NCBI GenBank assembly: GCA_963794475.1
Contig: CAWCDW010000002.1
Span: forward strand, 310,001 to 374,000
Direction: 5' to 3'
Length of the DNA: 64,000 bases
From: GAS188 sp963794475
GTDB lineage: Bacteria > Pseudomonadota > Alphaproteobacteria > Rhizobiales > Beijerinckiaceae
Every line of letters starts with the position of its first letter. Positions within the stretch are counted from its first letter, which is position 1. Shown in pieces: positions 25,705-34,425 of the stretch. The position numbers were made by a program, and so were the translations under genes. The notes beneath the pieces were generated by a model. That model saw only the letters and a list, made by a program, of their open reading frames with translations. It was not told the origin of the DNA and searched no databases.

Positions 25705-27639
25705 ATGCGCCGATCGATCGCCACGGTCTCTCTGAGCGGAACGCTGCCGGAAAAGCTCGAGGCAGCGGCCGCGGCACGCTTCGATGCTGTCGAGATCTTC
25801 GAGAACGACCTGCTTTTCTTCGACGGCTCGGCGAAGGAGGCGCGGCTGCTCGCCGCCGATCGCGGGCTCGAGATCTGCCTGTACCAGCCCTTTCGCGATT
25901 TTGAGGGGGTCCCGGACGATGTTTTCTTGCGCAATCTCGATCGCATCGAACGCAAATTCGATTTGATGCAGGAGCTCGGCGCGCCCCTTCTCCTGATTTG
26001 CTCCAATGTCGCGCAAAGCACCATCGACGACGACGAGCGCATGGCGGCGCAGCTTCGTGAAGCGGCCGAGCGCGCGGCAAAACGGGGCTTGCGGATCGGC
26101 TTCGAGGCGCTCGCCTGGGGCGCGCGCGTCAACACCTTCGGCCACGCCTGGCGGCTCGTCGAGAAGGCCGCCCATCCGCATCTCGGCCTGATCGTCGACA
26201 GCTTTCACACGCTCGCCATCAAGGACGACCCCGCGCCGATCGCCAAGCTCAAGGGGGATCGCATCTTTTTCGTGCAGCTCGCCGACGCGCCTCACGTGTC
26301 GATGGACGCCCTCTCCTGGAGCCGGCATTTCCGCTGCTTTCCCGGACAAGGAGATCTGGACGTCTCCGGCTTCCTCGCGGCCGTGCTCGCGTCCGGCTAT
26401 TCCGGGCCGATCTCGCTTGAAATTTTCAACGATGATTTTCGCGCGGCACCGACGCGCCAGACCGCGAATGACGGCATGCGCTCGCTCCTCTTCATCGAGG
26501 AAAGGACGCGTGCGAAGCTCGAGGGCGAGGCCGGGACGAACGCCGATCCGCGCGCCGCGCACAAGCGCAAGGCGCATGTGGAGCTCTTCGATCCGCCGTC
26601 GCCCCCGCTCTTTCGCGGCACCTCCTTCGTCGAGTTCACGGCTGACGCCGATTCCAAGACCTCTCTCGCGGAGCTTCTTGTCGAGCTCGGATTTTCCCGT
26701 GCCGGGCAGCACCGCAGCAAGGACGTGGTGCTTTTCCAACAAGGCGAGATCAATCTCGTCGTGAACGCCGAAAGGGATTCCTTCGCGCATTCCTATTTTC
26801 TCATGCACGGCCCCTCGATTTGCGCGATCGGGCTGAGCACAGATGACGAAATCCAGGCGGTGAGTCGCGCGGAAGCCTTCGGCGCGAAGCGCTTCGAAGG
26901 GCGCGTCGGCCCCAACGAGCTTCATATTCCCGCCATTCGCGCGCCTGACGCCGGGCTTCTGTATTTCGTTGCGGATGCCGGCAAGCCCGCCCATGCCCTC
27001 GACCAGGATTTCGTGCTGCAAGGGAATGGCGAGGCGCGCGCGCCGGGTGCCGGCCTCATCCGCATCGATCACATCGCCCAAGCCTTGCCCGAGGGCCAGC
27101 TCGATTCCTGGATTCTCTTCTTCCGCGCGGTGCTCGGCCTCGAGCCCGAGGCGCCTTTCGAGCTGCCCGACCCTTACGGGCTCGTGCACAGCCGCGCGGT
27201 GGCCAGCGCCAACCGTGCCTTGCGCTTTCCGCTCAATGTGTCGCAGAGCCGAAACACGGCGACGGCGCGCTCGGTCTCGACGCTCGCGGGGGCCGGCGTG
27301 CACCATATCGCCTTCGAAAGCGCCGACATCCTCGCGACGCTCGAAAAGCTGCGTGGCGCGGGCTTACGGCTTCTCGCCATCCCGGCCAATTACTACGACG
27401 ACCTCGCGGCACGTTTCCCGCTTTCCGACGATCTCGTCGACAAGCTTCGCCTCAACGGCCTGCTTTACGACAAGGTCGGCGAAGGAGAATTGCTGCAGGC
27501 GTACACCGAACCGTTCCAGGATCGATTCTATTTCGAGATTTTGCAGCGCAAGGGAGGCTATGACCTCTATGGCGCGCCCAACGCTCCCGTGCGCATGGCC
27601 GCGCTCGCGCAACTGCGGCGGCGCAAGCCCTACTCTTGA
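25705..27639 (+). CDS. 3-Dehydroshikimate dehydratase, QsuB-like
   Basis: A 644-residue two-domain protein. Residues about 1-280 form a sugar-phosphate isomerase/AP endonuclease-like TIM barrel (RSIATVSLSGTLPEKLEAAA, GLIVDSFHTLAI, PISLEIFNDDF) as in AsbF. Residues about 290-635 form two vicinal-oxygen-chelate halves like 4-hydroxyphenylpyruvate dioxygenase (FVEFTADA, RIDHIAQALPEGQ, GAGVHHIAFES). This fusion is the known architecture of QsuB, which converts 3-dehydroshikimate to protocatechuate. The protocatechuate dioxygenase genes at 34.4-35.9 kb supply the next step. Automatic annotation often calls such proteins HPPD; the TIM barrel argues against that. Confidence 0.88.
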   Translation: MRRSIATVSLSGTLPEKLEAAAAARFDAVEIFENDLLFFDGSAKEARLLAADRGLEICLYQPFRDFEGVPDDVFLRNLDRIERKFDLMQELGAPLLLICSNVAQSTIDDDERMAAQLREAAERAAKRGLRIGFEALAWGARVNTFGHAWRLVEKAAHPHLGLIVDSFHTLAIKDDPAPIAKLKGDRIFFVQLADAPHVSMDALSWSRHFRCFPGQGDLDVSGFLAAVLASGYSGPISLEIFNDDFRAAPTRQTANDGMRSLLFIEERTRAKLEGEAGTNADPRAAHKRKAHVELFDPPSPPLFRGTSFVEFTADADSKTSLAELLVELGFSRAGQHRSKDVVLFQQGEINLVVNAERDSFAHSYFLMHGPSICAIGLSTDDEIQAVSRAEAFGAKRFEGRVGPNELHIPAIRAPDAGLLYFVADAGKPAHALDQDFVLQGNGEARAPGAGLIRIDHIAQALPEGQLDSWILFFRAVLGLEPEAPFELPDPYGLVHSRAVASANRALRFPLNVSQSRNTATARSVSTLAGAGVHHIAFESADILATLEKLRGAGLRLLAIPANYYDDLAARFPLSDDLVDKLRLNGLLYDKVGEGELLQAYTEPFQDRFYFEILQRKGGYDLYGAPNAPVRMAALAQLRRRKPYS

Positions 27640-27856
27640 GGTCTCCGAAGTGAGATGACGCTCGGCGTCCACCTCACGTCGCGCATCGCGCTCGCGATTG
27701 TCCCCACGTCATGGCCGCACTCGGTGCGGGCACCCACGCCTTCCTTGCTTGGAACGCAACTTACGCTCCGTCAAAGCCGTGCATACGCGGCCCAAGACCG
27801 CGCATGACGAGTTGGGATAGCCGGCCGGGGCGGATAAGCTTAGTCTAATGTCAAGC

Positions 27857-28528
27857 CTATTCCGGATCGAGCAAGTTGACGGGGATCTCGCGCAGGATCT
27901 CCGAGAGGATTTTCAAAGCGGCCGGATTCACGGGCAGCAAGGCGCGTGAACCGTCCACGATGTGCATGTCCTCTCGCCACGCGGCCGCGACCCTGCGCGA
28001 CGTCTCGATGACGTGGAGGCGCACGACGGTCGGCGCCTCCGGCAAATGATCCGGCAGCCCGATCGCGATGATATCCGAGACATGTTCTTGCCCCCGGGCG
28101 GCGACGCGCATCGCGGCGCGCACGGCCGTGTCGAAGGCGATGAGGACGCTCTTGCGTCCGATGCGCAGGGCCGCGTCCCGCATGGCCGCGGCGAGCGGCC
28201 CGTCCAGCGCTCGATCGTCGATGTTGATCGCCACCTCGGATTTCACCGGGCGATATCCGATGGCGTCGAGCCAGATGGCGAGCGGCGCCAAGGTCACATC
28301 GCCGGAAAGATGTCCCGGGACAAGCACGACGGGCTTTCCATCGCCATAACGAATGTCGTGCCCGCGGTAGATTGGATCGGTGGAGTTGAGAAGGAGCTCG
28401 GTGACGGCACGCATCGAGGCGTAAGGCCAGAAGAAGGGCAGCCCGAAAGTGCCGAGCGTTTCGCCGATGAAGCGGCCGGCCTTGCCCAGCGCGCGGCGCT
28501 CGCCGCGGCGCGCGCCTCTATCGGGCAT
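27857..28528 (-). CDS. Alpha/beta-hydrolase-fold protein without nucleophile elbow
   Basis: A 223-residue protein matching small lipase/esterase-like alpha/beta-hydrolases: KPVVLVPGHLSGDVTLAPLA is the oxyanion region and VSDIIAIGLPDHLPEA follows the elbow. The nucleophile elbow itself, expected as GQSRGG, reads AFDTAV with Asp133 in place of Ser. It is therefore either inactive as a serine hydrolase or uses Asp. It is last in the PHA operon, and its start lies 11 bases inside the preceding hydrolase gene. A structural or regulatory role in PHA metabolism is possible. Downstream to 27640 no clear terminator is seen. Confidence 0.75.
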   Translation of the reverse strand: MPDRGARRGERRALGKAGRFIGETLGTFGLPFFWPYASMRAVTELLLNSTDPIYRGHDIRYGDGKPVVLVPGHLSGDVTLAPLAIWLDAIGYRPVKSEVAINIDDRALDGPLAAAMRDAALRIGRKSVLIAFDTAVRAAMRVAARGQEHVSDIIAIGLPDHLPEAPTVVRLHVIETSRRVAAAWREDMHIVDGSRALLPVNPAALKILSEILREIPVNLLDPE

Positions 28529-29375
28529 TCGCGGTCACCTCTCGTCGAAGCGCTTCTTGGCGCGTCTCTCGGGCCTCGTCGAGGAAATCGGCGATCAGCG
28601 ACGCGCATTCTTGCGTCGCTTCCCAAAGGGCACGATGCGCGAGGCCGGGCAGGATCACGAGACGCGCGTCGGGGATAAGCTCGGCGAGAAGCTTCGAATT
28701 ATGCGGCGGGATCAGCCGATCCTCATCGCCCGTCATGACGAGCGTCGGCGCGCGAAGCGAGACGAGCGCGTCCGACGAGTCGAAATCGACGAAGGCCTGA
28801 AATTGCAAATCCGCCGCGTGCAGCGGCGTGGGATCCGCGATTTCCCGAAGCATCTGCCGTTCGACGCGTTCGGCACTTTTTTCGAGATACGCCGGCGCAT
28901 AGGTGACCGTCGCGATGCGCCGTGCCGCTTCATGAGGCGAGAGGCCGACGAGCCCGCGCATCACCGCGATGACCGCCGGGCCGGCATAGACGGTTCTCGG
29001 GCCGCCGCAAAGCGTCGCGCACAAAACGAGCCTTTGGACGCGCTCCGGGTAGCGACAGGCAAGCTCCTGCGCCACCGCGCCACCCATCGAATATCCAAGC
29101 ACATGGGCGCGCGGGATCGCCAAGTGCTCGAGCAGACTGCATATGTCCTTCGCGATATTCGAAAGCGCATAGCCGAAGGCCGGCTTCTCGCTCAACCCGG
29201 TTCCACGGTTGTCGAAAAGGATAAGCGTGAAGCGCTTGGCGAGCGCGTCGATGAATTCGGGCGGCCAGGCGCGCGAGCTCAAGCGATAGCCCATGATGAG
29301 GAGAAGCGGCGGCCCGGAGCCTTGAACCTCATAGGCGACGCTGATGCCGTTGACGAGCGCGCGGCGCATCGTCAT
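28518..29375 (-). CDS. Alpha/beta hydrolase
   Basis: A 285-residue alpha/beta hydrolase with an intact active site: GYSMGG elbow, Asp in TGDEDRLIP and His in LAHRALWE; FDNRGTGLSEKP is the typical cap-side motif. Start ATG 29375 overlaps the phaC stop by 4 bases. In this operon it may be an intracellular PHA depolymerase or a thioesterase, but that is inference from position. Confidence 0.85.
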   Translation of the reverse strand: MTMRRALVNGISVAYEVQGSGPPLLLIMGYRLSSRAWPPEFIDALAKRFTLILFDNRGTGLSEKPAFGYALSNIAKDICSLLEHLAIPRAHVLGYSMGGAVAQELACRYPERVQRLVLCATLCGGPRTVYAGPAVIAVMRGLVGLSPHEAARRIATVTYAPAYLEKSAERVERQMLREIADPTPLHAADLQFQAFVDFDSSDALVSLRAPTLVMTGDEDRLIPPHNSKLLAELIPDARLVILPGLAHRALWEATQECASLIADFLDEARETRQEALRREVTANAR

Positions 29376-30463
29376 CGCGCGGCGAGCCAGCCCGCGATCT
29401 CCTCGCGCAGCTTCTCTTGCGAGCGGGCGACGAGAATGCCGATATGCCCCCCCTTCACCGAGGATTCCGAATAGTCCCGCGTGCCGACGGCGTGACGCAG
29501 AGCGCGGCTCGAAGGCGCGGGAATGATATGGTCGGTCTCGCTGAAGATGTTGAGGACGGGCATCGTCAAATTCTTGAGGTCGACCCTGCGATCACCGACG
29601 ATCAGCTCGCCCTTCACGAGCTTATTGTCCTGATACAAATCCTTCAGCCATTGGCGAGCCGCCTCGCCCGGATGCGCCGGGCGATCCGCGAGCCATTTCT
29701 CCATGCGCAGGAAATTCAGGAATTTCTCGCGGTCCTGGCCCACGTCGAGGAGGGTGAGGTTGTATTTCGCGAGGCTGCGGAAGGGCGTCATCATCGAGAA
29801 CATCGCGCCGCCGATCTCGCCTGGAACATTGCCCATGGCGTCGATCAGTTGGTCGACATCCTCATGAGTGAGACCGCGCATCCACACATTCATGAAACCT
29901 TGCTCGAGCCGCTCCTCGTCGCGGTCGGCGTGGAAATCGACCGGCGTCACCAAGGTCACGAGATTGCGCACCTTTTCCGGGTGCAAGGCGGCGTAAAGCA
30001 GGGACAGCACGCCTCCCTGGCAAATGCCGAGGAGGTTCACCCCTTCCACCTTCTCCCGCTTGCGGATCACATCCACGAACTCGTCCATGCAAAGGTTCAC
30101 GAGGTCGCTGAAATCGTCGAAGCGATCGGCCGGCGTCGGATGGCCCCAATCGAGCACGTAGACCTCGCATCCGGCTTCCACCAGATTGCGCAGGAAGGAG
30201 CGGTCTTCTTGCAGGTCGAGAATGGTCCAGCGTCCGACGAGAGCGTAGACGACGAAGACGGGCGTTCGCACACGCCGGGGACCCTCGAGCGCGATCCGGT
30301 AGAGCACGCGCTGGCCGATTCGCGCGATTTCCTCGCGCGGCGCTTGAGCGAGCCGCACGTCCTCGTCATGCACTTGCGCCAACAGGCTCGAGGCCTTGGC
30401 GGCGCGCTCGCTGAATTGGCTCAACTCGGCGAGTGGGGCGATTTGCGCAAAAGGATTGCTCAT
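29372..30463 (-). CDS. phaC: Class III polyhydroxyalkanoate synthase subunit PhaC
   Basis: A 363-residue PHA synthase catalytic subunit. The lipase-like box is GICQGG with Cys148; Asp311 (SETDHIIPA) and His340 (GGHIGIL) complete the triad. YVLDWGHPTPADRF and LVTLVTPVDFHAD are family landmarks. The length fits class III (about 355) rather than class I (about 590). Class III enzymes need PhaE, which is encoded directly upstream and overlaps by 4 bases. The enzyme polymerises short-chain (R)-3-hydroxyacyl-CoA on granules. Class III synthases are known from purple sulfur bacteria and cyanobacteria and are unusual in Rhizobiales. Confidence 0.93.
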   Translation of the reverse strand: MSNPFAQIAPLAELSQFSERAAKASSLLAQVHDEDVRLAQAPREEIARIGQRVLYRIALEGPRRVRTPVFVVYALVGRWTILDLQEDRSFLRNLVEAGCEVYVLDWGHPTPADRFDDFSDLVNLCMDEFVDVIRKREKVEGVNLLGICQGGVLSLLYAALHPEKVRNLVTLVTPVDFHADRDEERLEQGFMNVWMRGLTHEDVDQLIDAMGNVPGEIGGAMFSMMTPFRSLAKYNLTLLDVGQDREKFLNFLRMEKWLADRPAHPGEAARQWLKDLYQDNKLVKGELIVGDRRVDLKNLTMPVLNIFSETDHIIPAPSSRALRHAVGTRDYSESSVKGGHIGILVARSQEKLREEIAGWLAAR

Positions 30464-31284
30464 CGGCGCGCGCTCCGTTGCTGGGCTTTTCGCTTGCCAC
30501 CAGGCTTTTTCGCAACGTGCCGGGATGCCGGCGCCGGTTTGGCCCTCGCGCCGCGGCTGTCGCCCGGTGTGTTCGGCGCATCCATCCTCTGGCGCAGCGC
30601 CGCCAGATCACGGCGAAGATCGTGCAGGCGACGGTAGATGTCGTCGAGCTCCGGGCGTGTCGGCCCGTCCACCGCCTTCGCCAATTGCTCGAAATAGCGA
30701 CGCGTTTCCATTCTTTGGCGAATGGCCGCGCGAAGATAGCGCTGCTGCAAATCGGCAAATTCGGACGAGCGATTGAATTCCATGAGCGTGCGATCGAGGG
30801 TGTTGTTCCACAGCTCCAGCGCTTCGCTCGCGCTGTCGGAGCTCTCCCCCTCCTTGCGCCTTCGCGACGCTTCGCTCTCGAACTTCTGGCAGGCCTCGAT
30901 CCAGATCGGCGTCGCGACGCGCAAATATTGCTGGAGCACCGCCATCAGCTCCATCGCCGGCTCGACCGAGGGCAAGGATTTTAACCCCATGTCCGGCAAG
31001 TCCGCGAGTTCCGGAAACCCTGCCATCTCGCGAAGGCCGTCGGAAAGGGGCCTGAGATTTTCAAGCATTCTATCGGGCTGCGTCCAGAGTTTCGCGGCGG
31101 CTTCGGCGAGCGGCGTCGCGCGCGACCGAACTGCGGAATCAAGCGCCCCGTACCAGGAAAGCCAGGGGCTCATGGCGCTCTTCCAGGCTTCCGTAAACTC
31201 GGCGCTTTGAGCGTCCGGCGCTTCGCTCTTGACCGTCGCGCCAGGCCCGGACGCCGGGATGCTCGCCTTTCGCGCGCCTTTCAT
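30460..31284 (-). CDS. phaE: PHA synthase subunit PhaE
   Basis: A 274-residue protein starting at ATG 31284, in the stop of the acyl-CoA synthetase gene. The diagnostic PhaE ending is present: GPTRPELDDIYRRLHDLRRD at 207-226, preceded by a long helical region with LMEFNRSSEFADLQQRYLRA. It activates and stabilises PhaC. A very basic tail (247-274, many Lys, Arg, Ala and Pro) follows the PhaE domain. The N-terminal 25 residues are polar and variable. Confidence 0.85.
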   Translation of the reverse strand: MKGARKASIPASGPGATVKSEAPDAQSAEFTEAWKSAMSPWLSWYGALDSAVRSRATPLAEAAAKLWTQPDRMLENLRPLSDGLREMAGFPELADLPDMGLKSLPSVEPAMELMAVLQQYLRVATPIWIEACQKFESEASRRRKEGESSDSASEALELWNNTLDRTLMEFNRSSEFADLQQRYLRAAIRQRMETRRYFEQLAKAVDGPTRPELDDIYRRLHDLRRDLAALRQRMDAPNTPGDSRGARAKPAPASRHVAKKPGGKRKAQQRSARR

Positions 31285-32915
31285 AGCGCACCCGCTTTTT
31301 CGCGAAGCATGAACTTTTGGATCTTTCCCGTCGAGGTCTTGGGGAGCGAGCCATAGATCAAGGTCTTGGGCACCTTGAAGCGCGCCATGCGGGCGCGGCA
31401 AAAGGCGATGATCTCAGCATCCTCAGGCGCGGCGGCGCCCGGTTTCAGCTCGAGGAAAGCGCATGGCGTCTCCCCCCAGGTCGGATCGGGACGGGCGACG
31501 ACGGCGGCCATCATGATCGCTGGATGCTGGGTGAGAACCTCCTCGACCTCGAGGCTCGAGATGTTCTCGCCCCCCGAGATGATGATGTCCTTCGACCGGT
31601 CCTTGATCTCGACGGCCCCGTCGGGATGCCAGACCGCAAGGTCACCCGAAAGGCACCAGCCGTCGACGAGCGTCTTTGCCGTCGCGGCCTCGTTCTTGAG
31701 ATAGCCTTTCATCACGGTGTTGCTGCGCACCATGATCTCGCCGACAGTCTCGCCATCGCGCGGAACCGGCTGCATCGTCTCAGGGTCGGCGACCATGACC
31801 GCCTCGACCATCGGATAAGCGACGCCTTGCCGCGCCATGCGGGCGAAACGCTCTTCCGCCGGGAGTTCGTTCCATTCGGGCTGGAACACGCAGGATGTGG
31901 CCGGCCCATAGGTTTCGGTCGCCCCGTAAAGATGGGTGACGCGAAAGCCAATGGCCTCCATCGAGCGAAACACGGAAGACGGCGGCGCCGCGCCGCCCGT
32001 CGCGATGATGACCTTGTGGTCGAAGGGCGCGCGCTGCTCGGCCGGCGCATGCGCCAGCATATTGAGCACGATCGGCGCGCCACAAAGATGCGTCACCTTG
32101 TGCTCGGCAATGAGACGGAAGATGGCCGCCGGCTCAACCTTGCGCAGGCACACCTGCGTGCCGCCGGCCGCGACCACCGCCCAAGGGTAGGACCAACCGC
32201 AGCAATGAAACATCGGCAAGGTCCAAAGGTAGACGCTGTCGAAGGTCAGCCCGAAGCTGAAGCCGTTGCCGAGCGAGGAAAGATAGGCGCCGCGATGGCT
32301 GTAAACGACGCCCTTCGGATCCCCGGTCGTGCCCGAGGTGTAGAGAAGGCAAAGCGACTGCCACTCGTCGTCGATGCCGGGCCAATCGAAATGCGGATCG
32401 GCGCCGGCAAGCACTTCCTCATAGCGGAGCGCGCCGGTGGGCGGGCTCGCGGCGACCGGCGCTTCGATGTCGATGACCACGATCTCATGATCGATCTTTT
32501 CGAGCGCCGCCGATACAAGCGGAGCAAATTCACGATCGACGATGATGACCTTTGCGCCTCCGTGATTGAGCGAAAAGGCGATATTGGCCGCATCGAGCCG
32601 CGTATTGAGCGGATTGAGGACGGCGCCGAGCATCGGCACGCCGTAGAAGGCCTCGATCAGCTCGGGGATGTTCGAGGCGATGATCGCTACCCCATCGAGG
32701 TGGGAAACCCCGAGTGCCGCGAGACCCGAAGCCAGGCGCACGCAGCGATCGTAAAGTTGCGTGTAGGTGAAGCGGCGCTCGCCGTCGATGACGGCAACCT
32801 TGTCCGGAAAGGCGCTCCTGGCGCGCGTCAGGAAGCTCACCGGAGAAAGCGGCACGAAATTCGCCGGGTTGGCATCGAGCCCAATCGCGAAGTCGCTCAG
32901 GTCCTGCAGCATCAT
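31281..32915 (-). CDS. Acyl-CoA synthetase (AMP-forming)
   Basis: A 544-residue ANL-family ligase, start at ATG 32915. The P-loop YTSGTTGDPKG, YGATETYGP, the adenylate-binding DGWCLSGDLA and the catalytic Lys in PKTSTGKIQKF are intact. It resembles fatty/organic acid-CoA ligases of about 540 residues. In the PHA operon it could activate organic acids to acyl-CoA precursors for polymer synthesis. Overlaps phaE by 4 bases. Confidence 0.9.
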   Translation of the reverse strand: MMLQDLSDFAIGLDANPANFVPLSPVSFLTRARSAFPDKVAVIDGERRFTYTQLYDRCVRLASGLAALGVSHLDGVAIIASNIPELIEAFYGVPMLGAVLNPLNTRLDAANIAFSLNHGGAKVIIVDREFAPLVSAALEKIDHEIVVIDIEAPVAASPPTGALRYEEVLAGADPHFDWPGIDDEWQSLCLLYTSGTTGDPKGVVYSHRGAYLSSLGNGFSFGLTFDSVYLWTLPMFHCCGWSYPWAVVAAGGTQVCLRKVEPAAIFRLIAEHKVTHLCGAPIVLNMLAHAPAEQRAPFDHKVIIATGGAAPPSSVFRSMEAIGFRVTHLYGATETYGPATSCVFQPEWNELPAEERFARMARQGVAYPMVEAVMVADPETMQPVPRDGETVGEIMVRSNTVMKGYLKNEAATAKTLVDGWCLSGDLAVWHPDGAVEIKDRSKDIIISGGENISSLEVEEVLTQHPAIMMAAVVARPDPTWGETPCAFLELKPGAAAPEDAEIIAFCRARMARFKVPKTLIYGSLPKTSTGKIQKFMLREKAGAL

Positions 32916-33009
32916 CGGAGTCCCTCCGTCGTTCGTGGCGCGCGCGGGCGCTCCTTGCGTCAACTCGAAACCGGCGGTCTGTCTCTCTCCATTCAGGGCG
33001 GCCTTGCCT

Positions 33010-33822
33010 TCATAGAGACGAGACCAGGTGGCCGCCGTCGACGACGACCACGCTTCCCGTCATATAGGAGCCCGCTTGCGATGCGAGCAGCAGCAGCGGC
33101 CCTTCGAGCTCGCGCAAGTCGCCGAGGCGGCGTTGCGGCACGCGCTTGACGAGCGCCTTGCCGGCATCGCTGTTGAAGAATTCGTCGTTGAGCTCGGTCT
33201 CGAAATATCCCGGGGCCAGCGCGTTGACGCGGATGCCGTGGCGAGCCCATTCGAGCGCAAGCGCCTTCGTCATCTGCACGACGCCTGCCTTCGAGATCGC
33301 GTAGGGGGCGACCGCGCCCGCGACGCGCAAGCCTAAGATCGACGCGATGTTGACGATCGAGCCTCCGGTTTTGCTCGCCACCATTCGCCGTCCCGTCGCC
33401 TGGGCGGTGAGCCACACACCTTTGAGATTGGTGTCCACGACCTTGTCCCAATCATTCTCATCCTGATCAAGGGCGGGCTTGGCTTGCGTCACGCCGGCAT
33501 TGTTCACGAGAACGTGGACGGGGCCGAATTTCGCTTGTGCGGCGTCGAGCGCGGTCTCGATGCTCGTGAGCGCGGTGACATCCATGACCACGCTTTGCGC
33601 CCTCCCCTTCGCCGCGCCGATCTCCTCGACCGTCTTCGCGAGCGCCTCGGCCCGGCGCGCCGCCACGGTGACGCGCGCGCCTCGGCTTGCGAGGAACGCC
33701 GCGAAATGCCGGCCAAGCCCGCTCGAACCCCCGGTCACGAGCACATGCATGTCGTCAAGCGAAAACATATCGGCCCCGGGCGCTTTCTCCCTGGGCTTTG
33801 CACCTGCGCTCACGCCCGGCAT
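33010..33822 (-). CDS. SDR-family oxidoreductase
   Basis: A 270-residue classical short-chain dehydrogenase/reductase, start ATG 33822 sharing a base with the lipocalin-like stop (TGATG). Cofactor motif TGGSSGLG, the NNAG motif, Ser in NIASILG and the YAISK catalytic Tyr-Lys are all present. The Arg-Arg pair after strand 2 (AARRAE) suggests NADP(H). The product resembles 3-oxoacyl reductases, so it may supply (R)-3-hydroxyacyl-CoA for PhaCE, as PhaB does, or act in hydroxyacid oxidation. Confidence 0.88.
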   Translation of the reverse strand: MPGVSAGAKPREKAPGADMFSLDDMHVLVTGGSSGLGRHFAAFLASRGARVTVAARRAEALAKTVEEIGAAKGRAQSVVMDVTALTSIETALDAAQAKFGPVHVLVNNAGVTQAKPALDQDENDWDKVVDTNLKGVWLTAQATGRRMVASKTGGSIVNIASILGLRVAGAVAPYAISKAGVVQMTKALALEWARHGIRVNALAPGYFETELNDEFFNSDAGKALVKRVPQRRLGDLRELEGPLLLLASQAGSYMTGSVVVVDGGHLVSSL

Positions 33823-34298
33823 CAGCGCACCTTTTTCCATACGAGGATCGAGCGCCCCATGGTGCCGTCGAGATAGCTCTTGTAGGGCGCGGTCGTGATC
33901 GTCAGCGTGTCCCCATCGAGGACGAAATGGCGAATCTGGTCCGTGCCCGTCCAGGCCTGATTCCAAGAGGTGTCGATGTGGTGGACGACGACGTTCTCGC
34001 CGAGCGAGTAGGTCCCCGCATAGGCGACCATGGTGCCGAGAAGCTGCACGCCTTCCTCGTCGGTCGGCACCACATCGCGCGGAGCGACGCGATCGTGACG
34101 CGTGAAGATCGCATACATGCGCCCATCCGGCGCGTAGCCGATATAGCCGTCGGGAGCTTCGCCGAATTGATTGTGGCGGTGGCCGTCCGACAGGCGCTCG
34201 CGAACATAGGACTGGAGCTTCCAGGTGCCGATCACAGCACAGTCGCGCGGAGGCGGACCGTGCTTCACCGACGCCAAAATGTCCGCGTCTGTCTGCAA
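33822..34298 (-). CDS. Lipocalin-like protein
   Basis: A 158-residue protein with the lipocalin-like-domain pattern: VIGTWKLQSYVRE at the start of the barrel, GYIGYAPDGRMYAIFTRHDR, GTYSLGENVVVHHID and TLTITTAPY. No signal peptide. These barrels bind small hydrophobic ligands; the function in bacteria is unknown. It is the first gene of the overlapping PHA operon, 127 bases downstream of pcaG. Confidence 0.8.
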   Translation of the reverse strand: MQTDADILASVKHGPPPRDCAVIGTWKLQSYVRERLSDGHRHNQFGEAPDGYIGYAPDGRMYAIFTRHDRVAPRDVVPTDEEGVQLLGTMVAYAGTYSLGENVVVHHIDTSWNQAWTGTDQIRHFVLDGDTLTITTAPYKSYLDGTMGRSILVWKKVR

Positions 34299-34425
34299 TT
34301 CGACCTCCTGTTCTTGTCGGTCTTGCGCGTGACGATACCGCTTGCGTTACCGATTTCTTCCGCGAGGAAATCGACTCCTGGTCTAAGCCAAGCCGATTCC
34401 AAAACCCGTTGATCGCGAACGGCCG

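Noticed and set aside
25705..27639. 4-Hydroxyphenylpyruvate dioxygenase
   Set aside because: Only the C-terminal half resembles HPPD; the N-terminal TIM barrel and the neighbouring pca/aro genes fit the QsuB-type dehydratase.
31317..33149. A 610-codon open frame on the plus strand opposite the acyl-CoA synthetase
   Set aside because: Same reason: antisense to an intact AMP-ligase with all motifs; Arg/His-rich translation without conserved patterns.
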